Shown one piece after another: positions 1 to 18,800 of a stretch of 64,000 nt of DNA. This DNA is from Trichoplax sp. H2. Taxonomy: Eukaryota > Placozoa > Uniplacotomia > Trichoplacea. A model generated the notes under the pieces. That model was not told the DNA's origin. It saw only the letters and a program-made list of their open reading frames with translations, and made no database searches. The translations under genes were made by a program, and so were the position numbers. Each line of letters begins with the position of its first letter. Position 1 is the first letter of the stretch. The DNA lies in the NCBI GenBank assembly GCA_003344405.1, contig NOWV01000086.1:124001-188000 (forward strand). Reading direction: 5' to 3'.

Positions 1-440
1 CGAAGATATCATTAACCCAAGCCAAACGATTGGAGATGGAATCACAGGTATTAGCGCCTGAAAACATTTCAGGAGTGAATCTAAGTAGCAAGTCTTTTGG
101 TAACAATAATTTATGTAAGAAAAACAACTTAAAAGTAATAATGTGAATGTAGGTGCGTTTACTTCGTTTGGAATCTAATGTAACCAAAGAAAGAGGTTAT
201 CTAGGAAGAATCAGAAAGCATCATTACCATTTGGCCGGTGCGAGCGAAGGCTGGGAAGTAGTAAGTCTAAGCTGGTTATATACGTTCAAGCTGAATACAT
301 TTGCATCTGCTGTGCTATTTAGCTAACATGGTATTCATATTGGGAATTAGGATGAAGCGGAGGAAGCTAACGAAGCTTCAGAGAACCCAGACGAAGGAGA
401 CAAAGAGATAATTAATAAAGAAACGGATAATCCTGAATGA
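1..440 (+). CDS. HIP1: HIP1/HIP1R (Sla2 family) endocytic adaptor, C-terminal end only
   Basis: Three terminal exons are visible: <1-47, 153-260 and 351-440 (TGA 438-440), joined in phase 0 at GT-AG junctions. The visible peptide starts KISLTQAKRLEMESQ, continues through LESNVTKERGYLGRIRKHHY and LAGASEGWEV, and ends in an acidic tail (DEAEEANEASENPDEGD). The RxLELE...KERxxLGxxRKxHYxLAGxxEGWE pattern matches, from memory, the extreme C-terminus of HIP1/HIP1R, just after the actin-binding THATCH (I/LWEQ) domain. HIP1 proteins link clathrin, PtdIns(4,5)P2 and F-actin at endocytic sites. The ANTH, coiled-coil and most of the THATCH domain lie left of the window, so HIP1 versus HIP1R cannot be decided; invertebrates usually have one gene. 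Only 63 residues are seen, but the fit and phase are good. Confidence 0.75.
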
Positions 441-535
441 ATACTGCGCGAAAATGTTGCATAGTTAATTAGTCTATTTGTAACGAACGTGTGTATCTGT
501 TCTCCTGGAGTCGAATGTTGAGCAAGTAACGAGCA

Positions 536-541
536 AATAAA
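536..541 (+). promoter_or_regulatory. Polyadenylation signal AATAAA for the HIP1-type gene
   Basis: AATAAA lies 95 bp after the TGA at 438-440, a normal 3'UTR distance. Confidence 0.55.
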
Positions 542-1243
542 CTTAGGAAGTGACCAAACTGTTTCTCCGCTAGCGTTTCACTATAAAAGTTTTGCACCCT
601 CATTATTGCGTTTTTGACCGCACCTCGGCCATCTCTACCTATATTTTCGATAGTAATATTGTAGATAATAACTATATAGAGCCATTTATCTTACCTACAA
701 TATCTATTAAAATTTATGTGTGGTAATATACCTTCGATACTTTATCGAAACAAATTTTCAGAAGTTTGTTAATTAAAGACTGCAATTTGTAGCGTACTAA
801 ATATACGTTTAGCACGACCGCTGAATGTTGCATTTATATTATATCATTAACTTCAATGCACATTTACTATATCTGTCGCATTACAGTGCAATATTTGAAT
901 GTGATATCGGTGATCAAAGAAATATTATAATTACGATATAGCAATCCGAGAGGAAATAATTTCAAATTATATGGTCTTGGTAATTATTTTTTTTATTTCT
1001 GTATATGGTATTATATAAAATTTCAATCGTACTAAAAGTAATTATCTATCGAATAATCAACGAAATCTTTCTATCAAATAATTGGTTTAATTCGTTCATT
1101 GATTCTTATTTTAGTTATACGTTACCATGATTATTTACGAATCAAAGTATAAAGATTTAAATTTAAACTTTTACGAAAATTATTCAATTAAATCACTTTT
1201 ATTCTTTAGTTATAGTCAGTGTGTTAAATTGATAGCGCCACTT
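542..1243. other. Intergenic, AT-rich
   Basis: No gene is supported here. A G+C-richer patch (about 545-650) holds a minus-strand open frame running down to 469 without a recognisable domain, overlapping the HIP1 3'UTR. I treat it as chance. Confidence 0.4.
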
Positions 1244-1879
1244 ATGATTGATGAACTACCTATTGATTTTATTTTAAGGTAACAATGTCTATGAATTATG
1301 ATTTTGTAACTCTTATGAAATAAAATTAGGGATTTTATTCGTGTTAAAAATATACAGAATAAGTAATGTTTCTTATAGAAAAATTGTTGCTTGTGGCTAA
1401 ATTATAAATCTTCTAGGCGCCTTGTACGCATGCATATCGAGTTTATGGTAATTCATATTGAGCAGTAACAAGACTGTCTCGAATTCAGCGAGAAAAATAC
1501 TGGTACTGTTAACATACTCAAAATTTTACGAATAAATTACCAACAATTCCGACATTTCAATATCATCCGATATTTTTGCTGATAGTCATATTCACACCAG
1601 TTTTGACAGTGCAATAATTCAGATTGCAACAAATGATGAGCCGGACGATGTCGTGTGGCCAAGAACTATTGCTCGGCCTGCTAGGTAAAGTATATCCATT
1701 ATACTCTTACTGTAATACCTTCGGCTTACCATCAAACTTGCTATAAGATATTACAATATTTTCGGTATGTTTACGTGCTTAATCACACTAATTTTTTTAC
1801 TAGCTCGGTCTTTGCAATAGAAAAGAAAGTGCAAACTCGAGACTTGTCATATACACACAAGTATTTCGATTTTAATTAA
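1244..1879 (+). CDS. Candidate four-exon microprotein, 67 aa, unknown family
   Basis: Four short exons can be chained: 1244-1278 (ATG), 1417-1447, 1623-1684 and 1804-1879 (TAA 1877-1879). All have GT and AG borders and compatible phases (2, 0, 2), totalling 204 nt. The peptide begins MIDELPIDFILRRLVRMHIE, has a middle part NDEPDDVVWPRTIARP and ends KKVQTRDLSYTHKYFDFN. Exon 3 is clearly more G+C-rich than its surroundings and reads like coding sequence. There is no signal peptide, no membrane segment and no domain I recognise. The gene is collinear with the HIP1-type gene upstream, about 800 bp away. Against it: short exons in AT-rich DNA can be chained by chance, the polypyrimidine tract before exon 3 is weak, and I see no nearby AATAAA. 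Confidence 0.33.
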
Positions 1880-1975
1880 TTTTTCCCTAACAAAGTGCTT
1901 GTATGATTATAGCTGTTAATCTTTTTAAGGACAAAATCATTCTTAGGAATGGGCGTAACACATACACTGTGCCGA

Positions 1976-2918
1976 CTTGTACCGACAGTACCGCATTCTA
2001 CGAGTACAGTACAGTACAGTAAGTCGCGAACATGCCGTACATTGGTTATAGATCGATTTCTGAGGGCCAGTATACTGTCCTGTACGTGTGCTGTACGTTA
2101 ATAAAACAGTTTAGTTGTTCGTGATGTATCGAAATAGAATAGCTAAAATACCTGTACAGAAAACCTGCATTAGAAGGGTAATTACTATTAATATTGAACT
2201 AAGAAGTAAAGAGATTTGCTAAGTTGACGAGGTAAAATCAGAGATACTTTGCGTTATCTTTCGTCATGTGACAGAGAATCGCGGGCGTACAGTATTATCG
2301 CGTCTACTGTAGTTCAGCGTTCGCGGCAGTTTATATACTGTACAGTATAACATGAACTACTGCAAGATAATCTTGCAATCCTTCAGGCTCCAACAGTTGT
2401 ACAGTACTGTAGCTGCACTACTGTAATTGTACTTTTCGCGTACACATACAGTCTGTACTGTATGTTTCTGCACGAAGCGCAGAGCTCTTGAAATGTCTTT
2501 GTGAATGCTCGTACAGTACAGTACAGTACAGTATTTGGAGAGAAGAGTGGAAGGCGAGCTACGGCATACTACGGTACATTGTACTGTAGCGTGCATACAG
2601 TACAGTACAGTACAGTACAGTACAATACTGTAGAATCGGAGTACTGTACAGTGTATTGTACTGTACTGTACTGTGGCAAGTGCCTACAGTACAGTACGGT
2701 ACAGTACTGTAACTGCAACTCTACCAATAATGTACTGTACTGTACTATGCAACTCAAATGTCTCCACTGTAACGTGTAAGCCGGAGTCGCAGTATTACCA
2801 TGGGCTACGAAATGTACTGTACTGTATACAGTATACAGCATAGTCCATATTGCACCATCTTCTAAAATTTACACTAGGCGCAGGATGGACTAGAACGCAT
2901 GCATGAGCCCCACAGTAT
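1976..2918. repeat. ACAGT/ACTGT-rich repeat locus, left copy (ends at an N gap)
   Basis: Unique-looking sequence is interrupted by runs of the pentamer ACAGT and of its reverse complement ACTGT (for example 2513-2535, 2598-2630 and 2641-2672). From about 2035 the locus matches the right copy at 2939-3873 base for base over long stretches. It ends with the same bases (CATGAGCCCCACAGTAT) just before the Ns. Compared with the right copy it has an extra 20-bp ACAGT run near 2513-2533 and lacks about 75 bp present near 3345-3430. Open frames here code for monotonous T-V-Q-Y-S or T-V-L-Y-C strings and are artefacts. Confidence 0.85.
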
Positions 2919-2938
2919 NNNNNNNNNNNNNNNNNNNN
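2919..2938. other. Assembly gap of 20 N
   Basis: A run of 20 N. The flanking sequences duplicate each other over about 0.9 kb, so the gap may separate two unmerged alleles or overlapping contig ends rather than a true tandem duplication. Confidence 0.95.
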
Positions 2939-3873
2939 CCGTACATTGGTTATAGATCGATTTCTGAGGGCCAGTATACTGTCCTGTACGTGTGCTGTAC
3001 GTTAATAAAACAGTTTAGTTGTTCGTGATGTATCGAAGTAGAATAGCTAAAATACCTGTACAGAAAACCTGCATTAGAAGGGTAATTACTATTTATATTG
3101 AACTAAGAAGTAAAGAGATTTGCTAAGTTGACGAGGTAAAAGCAGAGATACTTTGCGTTATCTTTCGTCATGTGACAGTGAATCGTGGGCGTACAGTATT
3201 ATCGCGACTAGTTCAGCGCTCGCGGCAGTTTATATACAGTACTCGTATAACATGAACTACTGCAAGATAATCTTGCACTCCTTCAGGCTCCAACAGTTGT
3301 ACAGTACTGTAGCTGCACTACTGTAATTTACTTTTCGCGTACACATACTGTACATACAGTATACTGTGCAGCAGTTTGCCTTACTTGCTCCACACAACCA
3401 TGTAAAAATTGAACGTATCTGCGCATACTGTATGTTTCTGCACGAAGCGCAAAGCTCTTGAAATGTCTTTGTGAATGCTCGTATTTGGAGAGAAGAATGG
3501 AAGGCGAGCTACGGCATACTACGGTACATTGTACTGTAGCGTGCATACAGTACGGTACTGTACAGTACAGTACTGTAGAATCGGAGTACAGTGTATTGTA
3601 CTGTACTGTATTGTGGCAAGTGCCTACAGTACAGTACAGTACAGTACAGTATACTGTACTGTACAGTGTACAGTACGGTACAGTACAGTGTGTACTGTAC
3701 TGTGCAACTCAAATGTCTCCACTGTAACGTGTAAGCCGGAGTCGCAGTATTACCATGGGCTACGAAATGTACTGTACTGTATACAGTGTCCAGCATAGTC
3801 CATGTTGCACCATCTTCTAAAATTTACACTAGGCGCAGCATGGACTAGAACGCATGCATGAGCCCCACAGTAT
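2939..3873. repeat. ACAGT/ACTGT-rich repeat locus, right copy
   Basis: Starts CCGTACATTGGTTATAGATC exactly as at 2034-2035 in the left copy and ends CATGAGCCCCACAGTAT at 3873, after which sequence unique to this side continues. Single-base differences are few, but the ACAGT run lengths differ and there is a block of about 75 bp (around 3345-3430) absent from the left copy. Confidence 0.85.
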
Positions 3874-6800
3874 CCTTAAAGGTACGTTCACAGAGACTAG
3901 TTGGAACCTTACTATATTTTATTTTCCACTTGATCTGATCTTACTTAATTTTGATGTTCATAATTATAAGTGAACAACAACTGGATCGCTGGCCATGTAA
4001 TCCTTAATCTTGGATAGTAATAGCTAGTTGATGACAAGCAATAATTAATGAATAAAAAGCACTAAGTAAACGTAGCTATTCAAAGACTCCTCCTAACACC
4101 ATTTCAATCGTGACTGACCCATTCCATTCCTACGCTGTCGCAGTTTTCCCAAGGCATTATTGAATTTCCTTTACTTCGTTTCTAGCTGCTATCTCCAAAA
4201 GTTAGCGTATAGAGTTGCCGATCATTGATTTCGCCAATCTCATACCTAGCAGCCATTTTACCTTGATAAGCTTATCTGTATCAATTGGCGATCGGTGAGT
4301 GATGTATAAAGTAGGAGCAAAAGTAACAGGAATACAATTGCTAACGGATTGATGGTTATAATTATGAATATTAATGATACTTGTACGCGTATTACCAATG
4401 AAAGAAATTATTTCTAATGTTGAACAGATAGTACTGTATAAGAGCTATTTCAAACAGTATCCACTGAATAATTAATAGTCTTTTACACTATATAATCCAT
4501 CAATATTACCGAACCGATTAGTCAAACAAATGTAATTTTTGTTGAATACAGTACATTGACATTGATAATTATAATTGATTAGCTCGATAAGTATCATCAT
4601 AACAGCAATAATAATAACAATTTCAAAACTGTGTATCCGTTTGAAATGGAATTTTTGCTGAATACGATGCATTGATTTGCTCAAGAAGTATCTATCATGA
4701 CAACAATAACAACAACCACATCAAAACTGTTTTATCCATCAAGGTTTTTGCTTTTCTACTTGCTAGTTGTTGTAATGGTAGATCAAAAATTGGTCAATAA
4801 TTAGAATTAATTAATTGATGCTACTACTGACGATGGATGTTTATCGCTGTGTAATTGAAACATTCACTCTAGTTATCTATTCACATACCAAGTAATTAAA
4901 TATTCAATGTTGCCATTGAAACAGACATGATTGCAGATCTCCTTTGAGTATCACACACGCAGATCAAGGTATAATCCAGCCATTAAATGCAATAAACTGT
5001 TCTCAAAGTTGCCATTGAACGCGTCCGGCCATTAGAAATATTTTACAACAGTTACTGTCGTTGGAGTGTCATCAAAAACATACTACAGTCCATCTTCTTT
5101 AAATCAGTATTATACTGATAGACTTTACGATTTAAACTGGCTATTAGAATACTATAGAACTTTTAATTACAATACTTCGCCGTTGTTGCCGAAGCAGATA
5201 TTGTTGAAGTTTTAGAGATATCAACTGATTAATTCATTATATATTATTAATACAGATTCTATAAAATATTATAATATGCGTATATTCACTCTTGTCAATG
5301 AAGCAGGCATGACAGTGGAATATCTTTCAAATCAATCTTCATACACGTATCGAACATTTTATAGATGTAAACTGCTACTACAACACATTTTAGAATGATC
5401 ACTGTTATCATTAATACTGGTACTACAGCAGATCTTTATTGACATGACCATCATATATGGGTTGGAGATTCGAACTTCCTGGTGACTACTAGAACATAAT
5501 TTACATTATTCACTGTTTTCATGAAACGAGCGTGACAGCAGAGAGTGAATTTTTATAATATGAGTAACAATTGTATCATGCTCATAGTAACAAATATGCA
5601 CTAGCTATTAAAAATTTATCTTTACAGTGATTCATATCTTCTACTGCCCACGTATTAATATGGCATCCACAATTAGAGATAGCTATGAGTTCAGTATGGA
5701 ACATGTAGCCAATTCTAATGAGTGCAAATGCTAAATGAGATATTTTCTACGATGTTTTAAGTGTGTACAACATACAAAAATAAGATGATGTAAAACAGTC
5801 TGTAAATAATTCGCTGTTATTTAGGGATTTCGAATATTCTGCAATTCATGATAGTAATGCATGTAATTATAATTTTTCGGACAGTGGAGTAATAAATTAA
5901 GCAGCAATACTGTACGTAATTGTATATAACCATACATATTCTCCTATTGAAAACAACACCTATGCATAGGTTTTGGATTCCTCTATGCTTTTCTCTTTTA
6001 AACTGCATCACTGCTGTGCTATACACATTTAAATAGAAATCGCTTACTTGAAATTATTCAAAAAATACTCACGGATGAAAGTCGCAGTTATGCTATTTTC
6101 ATACAGCACCGACACGCTATAGAAGCTGTCGATACCGTCATTACTGCTATACCTACTCTCTACTTGTCTTTTTACAGTCAATATTGAAATATTTACCTAT
6201 CGATCAATTCATCATATTAATGATGGACACCCAAGGTTGTGTACGTATACTCTTTCATTGTATACTGTACATATAACTTTACTAGTAATAATAATTAATT
6301 AGTACAATCGATACTGATTAGACCCTAGGGTCTCTAACTATAATTTTTGCGATTTATGGTTTCATAGAATAGGCGTGAATATAAACTCTAAAGTAGGAAT
6401 TATTAGTTTTCACACATTATCTTCTGTTGTTCCTTTTATCTACCTTGATCCCGGCTTAACCATTAATACTGTACTGTACTTGTTTGTATAACTGTTTTAG
6501 ATTTGGTACAGATCACAAATTCGTACGATTTCGTTGCTATTAGTATTTTTATTTGCTATCTTTTCACAAAATCAATTCGTAGCTGCAATTATGGAAATTA
6601 CCAAAAGATCATCTTGTCACTCTTAAATATTTAGTAAAATTATTTTTACATCCTGAAAAAAAATATGCCGTAAGAACATGTATCAGTAAAAATCTTGGTT
6701 CAATCATAGTATCATACCCTTGTTATTTTGTACTAGTCAAAATAAAATTACATTCCCGTAGTTGAAAATAATTTCAAGGGGATAAGAACTTGAACCAATG

Positions 6801-8593
6801 TCAAAGTCGACTTGGCAACTTTTAACAATAACCCTGTTGTTTTTGTTGACATTCAACAGCCCATCAACATTTCTTGTCGCCTGCGATTGATATCCTTGTT
6901 ACCATCCAATTGATTCTACTACTCTACAGTATGTATCAACATATTAAAGTAACCATGACAATTGTCTCCAATCGATATGTTATTGGTACTAACACAGTCT
7001 TTATTTTTTACAACGCCACTTGCCAAATCACTATTTAATTATGATGTTAGGAGTTTCCATTCGAAATTTCAGTTAATTTCCATTAATTCTTTTCACATCT
7101 GTCGAGTTAACTTTTTACTAGTTTCAGTGTGCTTGCTTACTAATAAATCATGATAGAAGTGATGACAATATGTTTTCCTCCTACTCCAGTATACTGTTAA
7201 CTTTTGACTAGTGTGATTACTGATTAATCATGAAAGAAAATGTCTATGCGGTCCACATACTCTATAATACTGTCGATGATTCGATGATCTTATCATGGAT
7301 ACTATCCATCATACACAGTTAAAAGGCCTCATGCGGCTATACACGCACTGTATTGTTTCTAGCCATTATTCCATTACGGTAACAACTTGATTGTATTAAT
7401 TCGGCTTTCATCGGAAAGTAACCTAAGGCGAATACAGACATTCACGTTGTATTCATTGCGCCCTCATGAGGTACTCAGCATTACTCAATAACTATTCCAC
7501 GTACTCCTTTATTAGCTGTTCATCCTGAAGGGATTACTTCACATTCTATACGACGAACGCAGTCATACTGAATGTACAGTACATTGAATATTGAAAATTG
7601 TGCATGATAAATTTCACGTAATCTTGATTATACTGTATAATTATGATAATGTCGAAGGGAGTAACCTAATCTATTTAATAAAGGCTGATTGACGGTTCTA
7701 ATCAGCGTACTCAAAGTGTTGTAATAAGTATATCTATAATCCTATGCTATTTGGTAATAAAATCACCAAGGAGAAAAATTTCATTATAGCTCCGACAAAA
7801 GTCTTGTTTCTTGCAAGATATACGAGTAAATCTAAACTATGCTAGGCATAGTTATACTGCATCAGTATTTCTCTGTAGACATATTTCTATTTTTTCTATA
7901 TGCTTACCTTTAAATGATAAGAAAATGTCCAAATCTATTTTTAAGATGAAAGATAACTCTCCTGGATACCTCTTTAAATATTAATGTTGGTATTTCGAAC
8001 TACTTCTAAGAATCTTAATGGGTGTATTCATTTTTGTCACAAACAGCGCTAATAATACCGAGTTGTTGTAATGCACGTTCAAATTATGTATATGTATTAT
8101 TTCAAAATAAATACAGAAAGTATCTGGTTTCGTTCACACGAATATCCTAATCATGTAAACTGATAGGTGCAATGTGAAATACAAAATTTATGATAATAAA
8201 ATAATATATGCGTGCATGTAGATAGTTAGTTGTTTGCTACTTTTGCCCATTACCATTTTAGGAATTAATGGTCATATCCATAACTATGTATATTGTATCA
8301 TCGCAGATATTCTTTCCCATTTATACAACGTTATTGGTCTATTCTATTGTGTATTGTTTACCATCCAGCACAGTAGTACTGTACGTATTACGGGCCGTAA
8401 TTAAGTATGTCTTTTCCAAAGAAGCTTGACACAGAATTATAGTCATACATTTCTACATGAATAGTAATGATAAGATTACTAAATGAAGTTAATAACAACA
8501 CTTAATGTTAAATTCCTACACCTTTCGCTACTGCTTCATCATAGATTTTAAATTTACAGAAGATACATCATACATACGAGAATAACAAACGAA
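3874..8593. other. Long AT-rich region without a supported gene
   Basis: About 4.7 kb. I see isolated TACTGTA/TACAGTA motifs, and scattered minus-strand open frames (about 4190-4290, 6071-6160, 6730-6900) without recognisable domains or chainable exons. Open frames of this length are expected by chance at this base composition. Confidence 0.5.
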
Positions 8594-13560
<4,967 letters not shown>

Positions 13561-15746
13561 TTATTAGAATTAAGTTCTATTTTTATAGAAATAGCTGAAG
13601 AAACGAAATCAATTTTTTTGCAATTTTTTGAAATATCTTACTTAGATGTTCTATACAATATGATTTATGAAGCAGACTGTATCACTTAAATGATATTTTA
13701 ATGCTATAATTACTGGAACTCGGATAGATGTGCGTCCAGTGAAGCCATTCTATATTGTATTTTTATCAAAGCTACGCATATTCACCATAGGGCTACTAAA
13801 AATTACAATATTACGTTTTGGTTGACTTGAAGATGTTACCAATCTTATTTACTACGGTCCACTTTTGGTACTAATATATATTCAGGATGCTACATCAGAT
13901 GCCCTCCTATTACAGTATAAGAAGACATTTATTATATTTGATTTATAAATTCATTGAAAGCTATTGACATATATTTCAAAGGACGAAAATATAGCAGCAT
14001 ATTTTTCTAAATTTTCGCGAGTGTATTTCATTAGTCGATTCTAAGTAATCTTTACCTACTTTTAGTAACCAAACATAGAGACATGTAGATGCAGCCATAT
14101 TTAGGGATCACTGGTAGAAATAGTCGGGTTAAGTATACGTAATTACAAGAATAACGACTGCTTAAGTATTAAAATGACTTAAAGTTGCAAGCTTATTAAT
14201 ATTTTGATTTCTATCCGACATATATTTACGATGTAATGCCTGTTTCGCCATTTCTTCAAAATTATGAATTTGTCAGAACACTGATAAAGTGTGTCAAATA
14301 CTGTGGCAAGGCTGCGATTTCTAGTTAATTTCACTTTATGATGTCGTATAAAATCAGTTCTTTAAAACAAAGAATATATGTATCTGTATCTCTGCAGTAA
14401 CAATAAAACATTATAGCCAAACCCCACAAACTGCGCACTTTAGATACCATTCACAAATAGATACTTGCAGTACATAATCTTACAATCTAACCTATAAAAA
14501 ATGCTCTACGTATTTGATGGACGTAATACAAATACACTATTGGAAAAATTTCATATTACCGGAATTGAATTATCAGCTTGGATACGGTACGGCAATTCTG
14601 TATTGCGTATTTACCTATAGTTTATTAGAAATCTTCATTGATACCTTGGCCAACCTTTAAATATCTATCTAACTATGATAAAAAATTATGCTATTTGCTA
14701 ATTTATTAATAAAACATTGATACTACAGTAGATTGTATTCCGTGAGACGATACTGGGACCTAGTTATGATTACTGTCTCTGAAATTTTATTATGGTTATG
14801 TTTTATCATGCGATTTTGTAAATTTGATAGTATTCAAAATATATGGCTATTAATACTCCTAACAGGAAATACCTCTTACCCTAACGGGTCTGCTTTACAT
14901 ATACAGATAAATCAGCACGCAAATATTCCTGCGACGTTCATTAGTCAGAAATATCAGTTTACGAAAGAGATCTTTTTAGATTAAAGTTAAGTATTAACCA
15001 CTCGTACCATCTCAAAAAACGAATTATAGTATATCGCAAACATTTTTCACTAATATACGTGCATATCTTACTTCAGATTGTTAATTATTGCGCAATACTA
15101 CGATCAAATACATTCATCAACACCAGCACTGTAGCATCAATTTTAGACACCTTGCAGCATTATTCGCTACAATTTAAAGTTTAATTCGCAGATCTCAACT
15201 AACAGTAGAATCATCGTGATTTCATATTACCAGATGCCTATTGTATTGTCAACTAAGCATATGATACTGCTATACGGCTGATCAGTAAATTCACCGTCTG
15301 ATCGAAAAACTTAAAAATAATGCACTAAGATACGCCTGCAGTAGCAGATCTTTTCATCGGTCAATGATTTAATGCTATTACAAATTAATACCTGGCAATG
15401 AAGGTGAAACTTCTGTATGCATTAATATCATTTCACTCGATTTGCTACCAAATGAGTCTATATTCTATTATATCAATTTCGATATTGAACTCTTATGCAA
15501 ATTGTAACGTCAATACCCTTCAAAATCCAGATTTATCATCAAAAATTATCTGAACGATTTATTGTTTCTGAAGCTATTCTGGCGTCTTCGGTCTAGTAAA
15601 ATATGATCGCGGTCTGTTATCAATGCAAAGATAGAAAAATATTGAACTGCTAATATGAACAATATAAATGACAGAAATTATAGGATTATGGGAAGCACAA
15701 AAGCTATTTGCTTGCATTATTATGTCAGTTGGCTATCCTATAACAG
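13561..15746. other. Intergenic between CaMKK and PXMP2 (convergent 3' ends)
   Basis: No recognisable exon on either strand. The two flanking genes converge here. An AATAAA at 14402-14407 is too far from the CaMKK stop to assign with confidence. Confidence 0.5.
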
Positions 15747-15752
15747 TTTATT
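15747..15752 (-). promoter_or_regulatory. Polyadenylation signal AATAAA for PXMP2
   Basis: TTTATT on the plus strand, i.e. AATAAA on the minus strand, about 72 bp beyond the PXMP2 stop codon. Confidence 0.55.
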
Positions 15753-15823
15753 TTTACGCTAACTACTGATAATAATCATAGAACACCATAATGATTAATT
15801 ATTATCACGATATCAGTGCCGAT

Positions 15824-18800
15824 TTAGGAGGTTTGCTTAGATGATAAGTAAATGTTCCAGCCCAATCCAACAAGGTTGCCGCATAAGACACGGTACTAAA
15901 AAAAAAGAAAAATGCCAGAAAGTTTTAATCTATTACTTGCAAAGAATTATGAGTATCACTAGTTCTACGATTACTAAAAGCTATTCTGAAAAATATATTT
16001 ACAGCAGGTTTATTTTGCACTAAAATTAAGTGTAATAAAGTACCATATACTAGTGTTCGAAATAAAGCTAGATTTTATAACCTAGTCAAGTATAACGTAT
16101 TAGGATAAATCTACGGTACAAGGTACATAAATTGGCATACATGTGTTGGAACGTAATTGACGATAATATATTGGAATACAGTCCATACACGCCAATTCAT
16201 TTTTAAAGATATCCAATAGGATTTACGAATCCTATCCATGGCCACTTCAGATGAATGTCCCTAAATGCAGTTATTGTATCAATTAGTTGTATTAAAGTTG
16301 CACGATATTAAATCCCACATATGAAATGTGCCCTATTACATAAGAACAATCGGAGACTATAAAGCTAGTAGTAATAATAACTTAAAAATATTATGTCGCG
16401 TTTAATTATAGACATTTCTCATTTAGAAAAAACTAGTAAACTGTAAGATAATAACGACTGCAATGGCAATATTAGAAGATTCTAAGATTGATATGTGACA
16501 AAATTGATGACTTATTCTTTAACTTCGATAACGCGATTATATCTGAAGTAGCATGATTTCAAATTAGCAAACCTGAAAGAGTGCTACCAAGTAGAAGACT
16601 AAGAAGAGGAACGGTGGTGCAAATATCAAACGATCCACTAGGACTCGCACAGCAGGAGCAAATGGGACTTTCGATGGAACTAGTTTCTCCAGCCACTGAT
16701 AGTAGAAATGCGAGAGCGGTCCGGTCACGATTAAGCTAAAATTGAACATAGTGAATACTAGATATTAGAATTGAAAGTCTAATAAATGCGCACTAATAGA
16801 TAAATTAGGACACTAAATTTAGCACGTCCTCAACAAATCAGGATTCTGGTACTCATATCTTTAAGTTCTTAAATTTTCTAAATAACTAATATTAAAGATA
16901 AAATTTTATTGGAAGCTAATATTAAAGAAGCTTTAAAATAGGTAATGGAATGCTATACAGTAGCTTCTTGAGTAGCGTCAGACGTGACTGGAAAGTCACT
17001 GATCCTGTAAAAATTCTAGTCTCTATTTTAATGAAAGCGCTGAAAATGAACTACTTATTTATCAGAATTTCAGTATTTAGCCACCACTACACTAGCTACG
17101 GCTGCCAATCAGGGAAAAACAATTTATAGTAGTGCCAAGCATTGCATTTGAGTCTGCGAGTCTTACTTAAAAAAGGCGTAAGCTCCAACGTTTCTCCATA
17201 CTATGGTTCCTTGACCACCTTGAGCTAGTTTTTGTGATATAAAATCACCTAAGCCAGCAAGAATCGCACTATAAAACAAGAATAAATATCAATCTGAGTT
17301 ATAAAAAACACTTACTTATACCCCGTGATAGGGATAATCATAGTTAGGAAACAACTTAGTTAACTTATTTTTTTTTAACGTTCAAGGTTACGATATTAAG
17401 GTATTTAAATAATTTAACATAATCTAATTTGCTAAAATAAAGCATCCAATAGTTGTTTCTGTTATGCTGCTGTTCATAAATCCTTAGAATATTTTCATGT
17501 GTGCCGTCCATTATGTACGATAACTGGTATTACATTATATACGGTAGTATTAAAGTAAAATGTTCACGACTTTGTTGAACGTTTAGCTAGTTAAGTTCTT
17601 TAATGAATATTGAAAGAAAATTCCAATCACAAAAGCTATAAATTATCTAGTATAAAATTTTCATTTAATTTATTACTTGGAGCATTCTAGATACCGTACT
17701 AGACATAATTGCACAGGCGACAATGCGATATCGTTTACATCAGATGTATTCCTAATTCAGTGATTAAAATCGCTAACTATAAATCTTTATTCAAATTCTT
17801 ATTCATACGAATATATCACAACTAAACATCTTGCATTATATCAGCAATATTTTCGGTGAAATTGCAGGATCAAATCTTAAATGTTAAGCATGCATTTAGT
17901 TTGAAGTTTAATTTCTATTCATATGAACGTGTAGTCTACTAGTACGGTATAGTTATCTTATTTAAATAGACCAGATATACCACCTAAAAAGCTACCCGAT
18001 CGTTTCTAATTTTTAAATGTATCTATATAATGTAACGGATTTAGATATGAATTCCAAATAAATGAAGATATTGAAGTCAGAGCAGTTGTTACTCTACTTT
18101 AAAAGATGTGGCAGTTAAGTATAAATTGAACAAGGGTAAATATCAAATAATAATGTGGACAACACAAGGTAATCTTCCGTTGCATATAATTATAATTGTC
18201 CAATTTTCATCAACAAGTAGTATAAGTACTCCTATTAAATACATGTTAACGCTAATCCGACGAAATCAGTTGCTAGGGAAAGAGCTAGCGTCGATATTAG
18301 TTAAAGAAGTCAGAATGAGATGACTTCGGGACATGGAAAGGCTAACTTAAATTTTATATTACCTCTGGTAAGAGACATTGAAGTATAAAAAATGTCGGAA
18401 CTCAGAACCGAATGACTTAGTATATCAAAACCAAAGTCTTTTATATTCTGTATTATGACAGATTTTGGAGCCACGCTGATATCAGCAAATAGATTATACT
18501 AATGAGATCATCCAATCGAGCATGATATTAAATATGCTCATAACACGAGTTTGACTTAGTTAAGATATATATAGAAAAAGACCTTCTTTAAAGGGTTTAA
18601 TAAAAAATCTACTAAATCACTAAAGAGTTTTCCCTATTTTACAATGATGACTAGCAAACTTATTGAGAAATCGAATTAAAAGAATGATTGCAGTAAAGTA
18701 ACAAGGTCCTCTTCAAGTTGATAAAACCGAACAAATAATGTTCAGAAAAACATTTTAAGTAGATTATTTCTTAAGCGATTACGAAGGATATCCAATTTAC

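Noticed and set aside
469-650. Minus-strand open frame of about 57 codons overlapping the HIP1 3'UTR
   Set aside because: No domain, no partner exon; more than a hundred frames of this length are expected by chance in the window.
2357-3798. Six overlapping open frames of 70-107 codons on both strands in the duplicated locus
   Set aside because: (ACAGT)n and (ACTGT)n contain no stop codon in any frame, so they create open frames rich in T-V-Q-Y-S or T-V-L-Y-C. No unique protein content.
6071-6160. Minus-strand coding-like exon with GTGAGT donor (YSSNDGIDSFYSVSVLYENS)
   Set aside because: A single isolated exon without recognised family or partner; likely chance.
6730-6900. Minus-strand open frame of about 57 codons (contains NVDGLLNVNKNNRVIVKS)
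   Set aside because: No splice partners or domain; chance length.
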